18,466 nucleotides of DNA, from assembly GCA_910587255.1 (NCBI GenBank), contig CAJUKT010000080.1:1-18466 (forward strand), given 5' to 3'. The DNA comes from an uncultured Oscillospiraceae bacterium (GTDB taxonomy: Bacteria; Bacillota; Clostridia; Oscillospirales; Oscillospiraceae). A program made the translations under genes and the position numbers. The notes beneath the pieces were generated by a model, which had not been told where the DNA came from, ran no database searches, and saw only the letters and a list, made by a program, of their open reading frames with translations. Shown piece by piece: positions 5,986 to 12,607 of this stretch (position 1 is its first letter; the number at the start of each line of letters is the position of its first letter).

Positions 5986-7202
5986 GCTATTTCCCCACGC
6001 CCTATCCCGAAGAATGGTGGTGGAGCGTGTTATGCAGATACTATGTGCGCTCTGGGTATCCCAACCACGCCACAGCCTTTCGGGAACTGCTTCCCTCCCG
6101 CTCCAAATCCGTGGGACGGCTCTTTCCCGGCGGCGATGTTTTGGAGGTGGCAAAACAGCTCTCCGCCACGCAATTTTCTGCTGAAGAAATCATTATGCAA
6201 CACACGCTGGCCCCATATTATTTACGATTCTATTTCTCTGCACGAAAAAACCAGGCGCTCACCGCCCTTCTTGGCGGGCAGAGCGCTGGACTCACCAGCA
6301 TTGAGCTCACTACCCCGGATGGCAGGCAGGGCCTCAAATGGTGCCCTGTCTGCCGTCAGGAGGACACCACTGCCTACGGTGAACCATATTGGCACCGGGC
6401 ACACCAAATTCCCCTTCTCCCCCTCTGCCCCAACCATGGCTGCCGGTTAATGCTGTATGAAGTGCCTTTCTCCCGATTATCTGAACTGTTTTTGCCCCTA
6501 TGCGGCATTCCGAATGCCCCGCCGCAGTACGACTGTCAGCTTTGGGAAAAACAGCTCTCTTCCATTCTCTACAGCTTTCTTGCACTTCCTTTTGAAACGG
6601 GCCCTCTTCCTTATAATAATTTGGAACTCGCTCTAAACGCAAAGGGCTTCGGCAGTAAAGCCATTCGGGGAAGCGGCACCTTGGATGCCCAAAAGGTGTG
6701 GACCGCCTGCGTTGGCCTGTATGGTTCAGCTATCGCTGCACAGTATTTTCCAAAGCCCTCCCCTGCTGTGCTGTATCGTATCTGCCATTGGAAGCTGACC
6801 TCCCCGGAACGATATGCTTTGCTCACAGTGCTTGCCGGCCTCACCGCTGAGGAATTATTCGGCCCGGAATTGTCCCTCTCCCACCCTATTCTGGAAAAAC
6901 TGCGGCAGTATCAGCGCCAGGGTATCGCCTATCAGAAAGATGCACTCGCCCAGGCCGTAGGGGTCAGCCCTTCCCAGCTCGATACATTGGCCCGAAAATA
7001 CGGCATTCCACCTTTTTGGAAACAGTGCGGCAATGCCCGCACGGAGAGCATCCGTATCACGCTCAGCCCAAAAGAAAAGCAACATATTCTTGACGCGGCA
7101 GCCGCCCATGGGAACGGACAGGCCGCAGTATTTGCCCGGAGCATCCTGTTAAGGGAAGCTGAAAGCATTTTAAACACCCACAATCAATCTAAGGAGGAAT
7201 GA
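5979..7202 (+). CDS. tniQ: TniQ/TnsD-family target-site protein
   Basis: This 407-aa TniQ-family protein would select the target and recruit TnsC. The N-terminus (LSYFPTPYPEEWWWSVLCRY) is the family signature. Zinc ligands follow: C122-x2-C125, H139 and H142 (WHRAHQ), C150, H153 and C155 (LCPNHGCRL). The C-terminal part has helix-turn-helix-like segments (DALAQAVGVSPSQLDTLARKY). The length is nearer to TniQ of Tn5053 than to the longer TnsD of Tn7. I chose the ATG at 5979, seven bases inside the end of tnsC, because it begins the conserved MLSYFP; a start at 5943 adds an unrelated leader. The stop lies within the ribosome site of the next gene (AAGGAGGAATGA). The target site is unknown. Confidence 0.92.
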   Translation: MLSYFPTPYPEEWWWSVLCRYYVRSGYPNHATAFRELLPSRSKSVGRLFPGGDVLEVAKQLSATQFSAEEIIMQHTLAPYYLRFYFSARKNQALTALLGGQSAGLTSIELTTPDGRQGLKWCPVCRQEDTTAYGEPYWHRAHQIPLLPLCPNHGCRLMLYEVPFSRLSELFLPLCGIPNAPPQYDCQLWEKQLSSILYSFLALPFETGPLPYNNLELALNAKGFGSKAIRGSGTLDAQKVWTACVGLYGSAIAAQYFPKPSPAVLYRICHWKLTSPERYALLTVLAGLTAEELFGPELSLSHPILEKLRQYQRQGIAYQKDALAQAVGVSPSQLDTLARKYGIPPFWKQCGNARTESIRITLSPKEKQHILDAAAAHGNGQAAVFARSILLREAESILNTHNQSKEE

Positions 7203-7206
7203 CAAA

Positions 7207-7776
7207 ATGGGAACCTATGGAAATATTTATAATGAGGTAGACATCCCGCAGGAGCTCCTACTTCTCAAGCCCTTCGCTTTCAGTTTTCTGGATAAGCATG
7301 ACAAACCCCCGGTGGAAAGCGAACGCTTCCTTCGCACCACCAACGATGAACGCGCCTACTGGTGGCGTGAGGGCGGTGATGTGGTGTTGAGCCCGGAGAT
7401 GCATCACTGGCTGGGAGAATTGAGGAAGGAATACGATAAGATTATTTCCTATCCTGGTCCTGTCCCCGCCAACTATGAAAAAATCCTTCTGAGCACCCTT
7501 GTCCGGGCGCAAGAGGAATACGGCGTGCTATTCTTTGCCTCCACTTTCGAGGAATTTATCGCCCATTCTGAACATCGGGACGTACAGGCGGCCATCGTGC
7601 TGCTCACCCGGCTGTTGGACGGCTACCAGCCCGAGGGTGAGTACCTGACCCGAGAGGGCTGGACGTGGGATGCCCAAAGGCATCGGCACAACGACAATTT
7701 CGGGGTCTATGCCGTTAAGCTCTATTTCGCCGTCTTGGGAAACCTGGAACTGCGGCGGAAAGTATTTAAATTTTAA
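7207..7776 (+). CDS. Hypothetical 189-aa protein, transposon operon
   Basis: No family is recognised. The protein is acidic and soluble, with many aromatic residues (ERAYWWREGG, EGWTWDAQRHRHNDNFGVY) and a helical middle (EMHHWLGELRKEYDK, YEKILLSTLVRAQEEYGV). No signal peptide or membrane helix is seen. The ribosome site AAGGAGG overlaps the end of tniQ, and the next gene starts 18 bases downstream after CAGGAGG. It is therefore firmly part of the operon between the transposition core and the resolvase. It may be cargo or an accessory transposition factor, and the sequence does not decide between these. Confidence 0.7.
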   Translation: MGTYGNIYNEVDIPQELLLLKPFAFSFLDKHDKPPVESERFLRTTNDERAYWWREGGDVVLSPEMHHWLGELRKEYDKIISYPGPVPANYEKILLSTLVRAQEEYGVLFFASTFEEFIAHSEHRDVQAAIVLLTRLLDGYQPEGEYLTREGWTWDAQRHRHNDNFGVYAVKLYFAVLGNLELRRKVFKF

Positions 7777-7794
7777 CTGTCAGGAGGGACACAC

Positions 7795-8481
7795 ATGACC
7801 ACCGAACAATATCAAAAAGAAATGGCGAAAAACATTGAGCAAAACACTCTCGGGCCGAACGACACATTCCGCTTCACTTGCAAAGAGTGCGGGGCGTGCT
7901 GCCGGAATCGCACCACCCCCATCATGCTCACCGGCCTGGACATCTATCGGATGGCAAAAGGGCTGAGCATCGACCCATACGAGGTGCTGGCCCGCTTCAC
8001 CTCTGGCTATGTGGGTGATGTCAGCCACGCCCCTGTTGTGATACTGAGGGAGCGCTTGGATGGCTCGTGCTCCCTGCTGAGGAAGGGGAAGTGCACCGTA
8101 CATAGCTGCAAGCCCATTGCCTGCGCCGCATATCCCATTGGCCGCTATGTGAACCTCGCTACCAAGGAGAGCGGGTATATCCGCCAGTCCGGTGGGTGCA
8201 AAGGGGCCGTTGATGGCCGCGTCTGGACACTGGATGAATGGCTGGATACCTGGGGCTTGAAGGAACTGGACGCGCCCAGCCTGTCTTGGAATCTGATGGC
8301 CGGCATGGTGGCGGAGGTGATGCATCCCATCAAGCTCGAACACATCGGCCGGGATGTGATTTGGGCGCTCTATCAGCATATGTACGGCGACTATGACACA
8401 GACAGGGAGTTCATCCCTCAGGTGGAGCGCAACACCGAAGCCCTAAGACAGTTCTTCAAGGCAAACAAAATGTTGAAGTGA
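7795..8481 (+). CDS. YkgJ-family cysteine-cluster protein
   Basis: This 228-aa protein carries the metal-binding pattern of the YkgJ/CxxCxxCC family: C29-x2-C32-x2-C35-C36 (CKECGACCRN), C92, C100 and C105-x4-C110 followed by AAYP (SCKPIACAAYPIGRY). Proteins of this family are annotated as zinc- or iron-chelating, with Fe-S binding often suggested; their substrates are mostly unknown. The C-terminal half (about 130-228) is helical and less conserved. It lies 18 bases after the 189-aa gene and before the resolvase, an unusual position inside a Tn7/Tn5053-type operon. It may be cargo for metal or redox stress or an accessory factor. The function is inferred from the motif only. Confidence 0.8.
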   Translation: MTTEQYQKEMAKNIEQNTLGPNDTFRFTCKECGACCRNRTTPIMLTGLDIYRMAKGLSIDPYEVLARFTSGYVGDVSHAPVVILRERLDGSCSLLRKGKCTVHSCKPIACAAYPIGRYVNLATKESGYIRQSGGCKGAVDGRVWTLDEWLDTWGLKELDAPSLSWNLMAGMVAEVMHPIKLEHIGRDVIWALYQHMYGDYDTDREFIPQVERNTEALRQFFKANKMLK

Positions 8482-8567
8482 GCGGCGCAGGCCCCGTAAC
8501 AAAAAACAACTGTTAAGCGTGACAGATTATTTCCCCTCAAAATCGCCCCGAAAGGAGGGCTTCACAT

Positions 8568-9191
8568 ATGAAATCCGTCATGGATACTCGCTCCACCATT
8601 TCTGTTACACACGGCTACGCACGCTGCTCCACCAATGAGGAGAAACAGGACATCGACCGCCAGACCCGGGAGCTGAAAAAGCAGGGGGCCGACAGGATTT
8701 GGCTGGAGTTCGAGCATGGCGACGCCGCCTCCAAAGAGCAGCAGGCCATGATGCTCGACACGGCCAGCCCGGGCGATACCATCATCACCTTGGAAGTGTC
8801 CAGATTAGCCCGCTCCACCAAGCAGCTCTGTGAAATCATCGATGTGGTGAGGGACAAGCATCTCCGGCTTATTATCGTGGGGAGCATCATCATGGACTGC
8901 CGGAATGGCAGCCCCGACCCAATGACCGAGGCATTTTTGCAAATAGCGGGTGTTTTCAGTCAGTTGGAGCTGTCCATGATTCGGGCACGCGTGAAATCCG
9001 GCATGGCCAACGCCAAGGCCAAGGGAAAGCGCATCGGCAGGCCGCCTGTCTCGGCCGAGAGCATCCCCAATGCGTTTCTGCGCTACTATCCAAGATATCA
9101 GGCCGGGAACATCAGCCTATCGGAGCTGGCCAGACTGGCGCAGGTATCCCGCCCCACCGCATATCGGTACATTCGAGCCTTGACCACTTAG
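8568..9191 (+). CDS. Serine resolvase (TniR-like)
   Basis: This 207-aa protein is a small serine recombinase of the resolvase/invertase group. The catalytic serine is Ser21 in HGYARCSTNEEKQDIDRQ. The DTIITLEVSRLARS segment holds the conserved active-site arginines, followed by the long E-helix (QLELSMIRARVKSGMANAKAKGKR), GRPP hinge and a C-terminal HTH (LSELARLAQVSRPTAYRYIRAL). In Tn5053/Tn402 elements TniR resolves cointegrates at a res site. It follows AAAGGAGG and lies 86 bases after the YkgJ-type gene; no classical three-subsite res is evident in that short gap. GTCGCGTTTTRCGAC palindromes just after the gene could be recombination sites. The role matches the predicted loss of TnsA cutting. 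Confidence 0.9.
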   Translation: MKSVMDTRSTISVTHGYARCSTNEEKQDIDRQTRELKKQGADRIWLEFEHGDAASKEQQAMMLDTASPGDTIITLEVSRLARSTKQLCEIIDVVRDKHLRLIIVGSIIMDCRNGSPDPMTEAFLQIAGVFSQLELSMIRARVKSGMANAKAKGKRIGRPPVSAESIPNAFLRYYPRYQAGNISLSELARLAQVSRPTAYRYIRALTT

Positions 9192-9216
9192 AGGCCGCAA
9201 AAAAATAAAGTAAGGA

Positions 9217-9243
9217 AAAGGGCTTCCCTGATGGGAGCCCTTT
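9217..9243. terminator. Hairpin terminator after the resolvase
   Basis: AAAGGGCTTCCC (9217-9228) pairs with GGGAGCCCTTT (9233-9243), with one bulged T and a TGAT loop. A-rich sequence lies upstream and T/A-rich sequence downstream, so it could act in both directions between the resolvase and the convergent gene ending at 9344. Confidence 0.6.
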
Positions 9244-9252
9244 AAAAATATA

Positions 9253-9281
9253 GAATACCGTCGTAAAACGCGACGGTATTC
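9253..9281. repeat. Perfect 11-bp inverted repeat with GTCG...CGAC core
   Basis: GAATACCGTCG (9253-9263) and CGACGGTATTC (9271-9281) are exact complements around TAAAACG. On the - strand its centre reads GTCGCGTTTTACGAC, one base different from the palindrome centred 49 bp further right. It may be an inner transposase or resolvase site at the element's right end. Confidence 0.55.
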
Positions 9282-9303
9282 GCACCTTGCAGATAAAGCC
9301 GGA

Positions 9304-9334
9304 GGGGAGTCGCGTTTTGCGACCCCCCTGTTTT
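9304..9334. terminator. Hairpin with GTCGC/GCGAC core; terminator and/or right-end motif
   Basis: GGGG-A-GTCGC pairs with GCGAC-C-CCCC across GTTTT, with one mismatch, and is followed by TGTTTT, so it could end resolvase transcription. The core GTCGCGTTTTGCGAC (9309-9323) also matches the motif near 1829 in inverted orientation, making it the best candidate for the transposon's right end. Both roles may coexist. Confidence 0.4.
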
Positions 9335-9343
9335 AATAGGCGT

Positions 9344-9685
9344 TTAAGAAGATTCTCCCTCGTTTTCACTCAGCCCCAACCGCTCCGCGATTTCCTCCGG
9401 CTTCATCCCCGACTTCTCAGCCTTTTTCAGCAGAGATGCTATTTTCTGCTTCTTCGTGAGCCGGGGTTTTCTGGGCTTTGGAGGGGCCAGCACCGCCTTT
9501 TTCTTCTCCTCCAAGGCGGAAATCATCTGCTGCTTGGCTTCAATTTTGGCGTTGAAATCCGCGATGGCCGCAGCCTTTTTCTCCTCAATCCCCTCAATGG
9601 CCTTGTTCAGCTCCTGGATTTTCACGTCGATATCGTCGGCGATTTGCTGGGGAGTGCGGCGAGTGCGCTTTGCCTGTTGTTCCAT
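9344..9685 (-). CDS. Small coiled-coil, basic hypothetical protein
   Basis: A 113-aa protein with three parts: a long coiled-coil helix (about 12-66, DDIDVKIQELNKAIEGIEEK...), a basic proline-rich hinge (PPKPRKPRLTKKQK) and a C-terminal helical pair resembling a minimal HTH (IASLLKKAEKSGMKPEEIAE, then RLGLSE). It may bind nucleic acid, but no function is assigned. Start 9685 is chosen for the ribosome site AAGGAGAAACGCACA before ATG; the frame is open upstream without one. A TATAAT box on the - strand (9742-9747) suggests its own promoter, separate from the helicase gene ending at 9787. Confidence 0.7.
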   Translation of the reverse strand: MEQQAKRTRRTPQQIADDIDVKIQELNKAIEGIEEKKAAAIADFNAKIEAKQQMISALEEKKKAVLAPPKPRKPRLTKKQKIASLLKKAEKSGMKPEEIAERLGLSENEGESS

Positions 9686-9786
9686 TGTGCGTTTCTCCTT
9701 CAAATGTATGATATTTGCATTTCTGCATTGGGGCACCCTAAATTATAGCGCAGAATCAAACTGCTGATACATTTCCTGTTTCAAGG

Positions 9787-11934
9787 TCAAATCCGCTCCA
9801 ACTTCGCCTTGAATGAAATCTTCCTGGGGGTAGCCATGCTGTCAAACTGCACCACATGGGCGCCCTCCCCCACTTCCAGCACCGTGCCCTCGCCGAACAT
9901 GGAGTGCCGCACCCGCTGCCCCACGGCCATCAGCATATCGCTGTCGTCCTCCGGCAGATAGCGTGTGCTGCGCTCAACATACTCCCGCGCCTCCTGGATA
10001 AGCCCCTCCTGCGGGGGAAGGGTGAAGGTCAGCAGCGCTTGGTCGATGTCCAGCAGGAAGCGGGAGGGATACCAGGGCGAGCCGTCGTAGCTCCTCCCGC
10101 CCGCCATGGACAGATACAGCCCCTGTTCCGCCCGCGTGAGGGCCACGAAGGCCAGCCGCCGCTCCTCCTCCATGCCCTGGATCGTGCGCACCTTCCGGGA
10201 GGGGAAAATGCCCTCGTTCATCCCGCAAATCCACACATAGGGGAACTCCAAGCCCTTGGCCGCGTGGACGGTCATCAGCTTCACCTTGTCCTTGGCGTCA
10301 TTCCCGCCGTCCGCATTGGTGAGCAGGGCGGCATAGGTCAGGTAGTGGGGCAGCGTCACCTCCTCGCCGCAGGTGGTCTCATACACATACACCGACTGCT
10401 TCAGCTCCGCCAGATTGTCCAGGCGGTCCTGGTTCCCCTCGGTGCGGAGCATCTTCTCATAGCCGCTCTCATTGAGGATAGCCGCCAGCACCTCCGACAC
10501 GGGCTTGCCCTCGTGCTCGGCGGCGAATAGTTCAATGAGGGAGATAAACTGCTGGGCTTTCGTCCCTTTCAATGTGGGGTCATCCAGGTTTTCCTGGAGT
10601 GCCTGATAGAGCGAACAGCCCCGCCGGGCGGCGTACTCCTCCAAAAAGGCCATCCGGCGCTTGCCCAGATTGCGCTTGGGGACATTAGCCACCCGCCGGA
10701 AGGAGAGGTCATCCTTGTAAGCAATCATCCGCAGATAGCTGAGGGCGTCCTTCACCTCTTTACGGTTGTAAAACTGCACCCCGCTGTAGAGCGTGTAGGG
10801 CACCTGCCCTTTCAGCAGCGCCTCCTCCACCGCCCTGGTCACATAGTGGGCCCGGTAGAGTATGGTGATGTCCCCCAGCCGCACCCCCTGGCTCTGGAGC
10901 TCCTTTATCTCGTCCACTATCGCCTGGGCCTCCGCCTCCGGGCTGGCCGCGAAGTGGCACATGACAGGCTTCCCGGATGGCAGCGTTGGGATGAGCTCCT
11001 TCTCCATACGGTTTTGGTTGTGGGCAATCAGGGAGTTGGCCGCCGCCAGTATCTCCGGGGTGGAGCGGTAATTGCGCATCATCATGATGGTGCGGGTTCC
11101 GGGGTGCTCCCGGTCGAAATCCAGCAGGTATTTCACATTGGCGCCCCGCCAGGTGTAGATGGTTTGGTCCGGGTCGCCCACGATGAACAGGTTCTTGTGA
11201 TAGCCGCACAGCACCTCCATCAGCTCATATTGCAGCGAGTCAATGTCCTGGAACTCGTCAATCATGATGTATTCCAGGCGCTGCTGCCATTTCAGGCGGA
11301 TATTCGGGTGTTCCTGGAAGATGTACAGGGAAAACTTGATGAGGTCGTTGTAGTCCAGGCCGAAGCACTTTTTCTCCTGGTAGAGATAGCCGTAGAAGAT
11401 GATGTCGTCGGCGGCGGTGGCGTGGTCATACTTCTCCTTCAAGGTCTCCAGGGACATGGAAATCATGTCCCGGTAATAATCCGGCTCCTTGAACAGTTTC
11501 TTGATTTCTATCATATCCCGGGCAGCGGAGAAGGTCATGTCCCGGAGGGTCAGCCCGTGCTCCTCGTAGATGATTTGGAGCATCGCGTCGATATCGCTGT
11601 TGTCCAGCACCAGGAAGCTGCGGGGATACTGGAAAGCGTGGCTGTCCTCCTGCAAAATAGACACGCAGAAGCCGTGGAAGGTGTTGATGTACCCAGTGTC
11701 GTTGTCCCCGGTGAGCTGGTGGATGCGCTGGCGCATCTCGTTGGCCGATTTGTTGGTAAAGGTCACGCACAGGATGTTTCCCGGCAAAATCCCCAGCTCG
11801 TTCACCAGGAAGGCGAAGCGATGGGTGAGGGCCCGGGTCTTGCCGGAGCCCGCCCCGGCGATAACACGCACCCATCCCTCGGTGGCGGTGACGGCCTCCC
11901 GCTGCGCTTCATTCAGTTCGTTCAATAAGTCCAT
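9787..11934 (-). CDS. pcrA: PcrA/UvrD-type ATP-dependent DNA helicase
   Basis: This 715-aa SF1A 3'-5' helicase acts in DNA repair and in clearing blocked replication. Motifs run in order: Q motif and Walker A (LNEAQREAV, IAGAGSGKTRAL, about 26-34), the TFTNKSANEM segment, motif II IDEFQDID, motif III GDPDQTIYTWRGA, motif IV NYRST, motif V TVHAAKGLEFPYVW and motif VI ALTRAEQGLYLS. The C-terminal end (GQRVRHSMFGEGTVLE) matches the PcrA/UvrD RNA-polymerase-contact domain. The length is close to that of B. subtilis PcrA. The start follows a GGGGAGGGG ribosome site. A good - strand promoter lies 31 bases upstream of the start codon. A second UvrD-like paralogue rather than PcrA itself cannot be excluded. 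It appears intact and is probably native chromosome. Confidence 0.85.
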   Translation of the reverse strand: MDLLNELNEAQREAVTATEGWVRVIAGAGSGKTRALTHRFAFLVNELGILPGNILCVTFTNKSANEMRQRIHQLTGDNDTGYINTFHGFCVSILQEDSHAFQYPRSFLVLDNSDIDAMLQIIYEEHGLTLRDMTFSAARDMIEIKKLFKEPDYYRDMISMSLETLKEKYDHATAADDIIFYGYLYQEKKCFGLDYNDLIKFSLYIFQEHPNIRLKWQQRLEYIMIDEFQDIDSLQYELMEVLCGYHKNLFIVGDPDQTIYTWRGANVKYLLDFDREHPGTRTIMMMRNYRSTPEILAAANSLIAHNQNRMEKELIPTLPSGKPVMCHFAASPEAEAQAIVDEIKELQSQGVRLGDITILYRAHYVTRAVEEALLKGQVPYTLYSGVQFYNRKEVKDALSYLRMIAYKDDLSFRRVANVPKRNLGKRRMAFLEEYAARRGCSLYQALQENLDDPTLKGTKAQQFISLIELFAAEHEGKPVSEVLAAILNESGYEKMLRTEGNQDRLDNLAELKQSVYVYETTCGEEVTLPHYLTYAALLTNADGGNDAKDKVKLMTVHAAKGLEFPYVWICGMNEGIFPSRKVRTIQGMEEERRLAFVALTRAEQGLYLSMAGGRSYDGSPWYPSRFLLDIDQALLTFTLPPQEGLIQEAREYVERSTRYLPEDDSDMLMAVGQRVRHSMFGEGTVLEVGEGAHVVQFDSMATPRKISFKAKLERI

Positions 11935-11964
11935 AGCCGCCCCTCCCCGCTGTCATTATTGACC

Positions 11965-11993
11965 ATTATAACAAGGAGGGACGGGCTTTGCAA
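11965..11993 (-). promoter_or_regulatory. Promoter of the helicase gene
   Basis: Read on the - strand, TTGCAA (11988-11993) and TATAAT (11965-11970) are separated by exactly 17 bases, 30 bases before the helicase start. This fits a SigA-type promoter. Confidence 0.6.
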
Positions 11994-12033
11994 TTCTATC
12001 GAAAAATTTTAGCGGTAGCAGGCAAGCAATCTA

Positions 12034-12062
12034 TTGGGAAATTCCGTTAGATGTGATATACT
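12034..12062 (+). promoter_or_regulatory. Promoter of the phosphodiesterase pseudogene
   Basis: TTGGGA (12034-12039) and TATACT (12057-12062) are 17 bases apart, followed by the AAAGGAGG ribosome site and GTG start. It is divergent from the helicase promoter. Confidence 0.5.
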
Positions 12063-12091
12063 GAAAGCAAATTTTAAAGGAGGCTGTTTTT

Positions 12092-12574
12092 GTGGATGAC
12101 ATTAAAATCTGCGTGTTTTTCGATTCTCATAGCTGCTCTGAACATATGCTTCAGGCTATCAGAGAAGAAAAAAACAGATGGTATCCTTTCCCTTGGTGAT
12201 GGGGCATCTGACATTGCCGCAGTCACGAAACAGCGTCCACAGCTCATGGCCTACCTCGTTCATGGCAACTGCGACACGCATTCCGCCGCTCCGGCTGTCC
12301 TTCGGAAAACCATCGCTGGCAAGAAATTTTTCACCGCTCATGGGCACACATTCCACGTCAAAACCGACCCCACTTTTGGGAACTGCGCAGCTCCGCAATG
12401 GAGGTCGACGCCGATGTGGCTTTGTTTGGCCACACCCATACCCCATTTAAGGATAGAAGCCTCGGCATGGAGGTTTTGAATCCAGGGACGATATCAAATG
12501 TCCAGCATCCAAGCTATGGCATCGTAACAATCAGTGCGGGCAAAATTGCTACTCAAATTAAGTATCTGAATTGA
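12092..12574 (+). pseudogene. YfcE/MJ0936-type phosphodiesterase, two frameshifts
   Basis: The start is a GTG at 12092, 8 bases after AAAGGAGG. The family pattern can be followed across three reading segments: VDDIKICVFFDSHS, then SLGDGASDI, HGNCDTHS and FTAHGHTFHVKTD in a second frame, then MEVDADVALFGHTHTPF, LNPGTIS and SYGIVTI to TGA. These are the metal-binding motifs of YfcE-like metallophosphoesterases. The first shift is at an A7 run (12168-12174), where six As would keep frame; the second is a lost base near 12380. The normal first motif D-S-H-G is D-S-H-S here. The motifs outside the shifts are intact, so inactivation looks recent, or the shifts are sequence errors. Confidence 0.8.
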
Positions 12575-12590
12575 GGGAACCTCAATTTAT
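12566..12590. terminator. AATTGAGG/CCTCAATT hairpin at the gene end
   Basis: AATTGAGG and CCTCAATT form a perfect 8-bp stem with a GAA-type loop, overlapping the phosphodiesterase stop and followed by TTATTGG. It may weakly end transcription or act as a small operator before the next gene. Confidence 0.35.
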
Positions 12591-12607
12591 TGGGAGGGTG
12601 CTACTCT

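Noticed and set aside
1974..9191. CRISPR-associated transposon (CAST)
   Set aside because: TnsB, TnsC and TniQ are present, but no Cas12k, Cascade gene or CRISPR array is seen.
10846..11928. 360-codon open frame on the + strand
   Set aside because: It is antisense to the helicase gene, whose motifs are all intact; the product is low-complexity His/Val/Leu-rich with no ribosome site.
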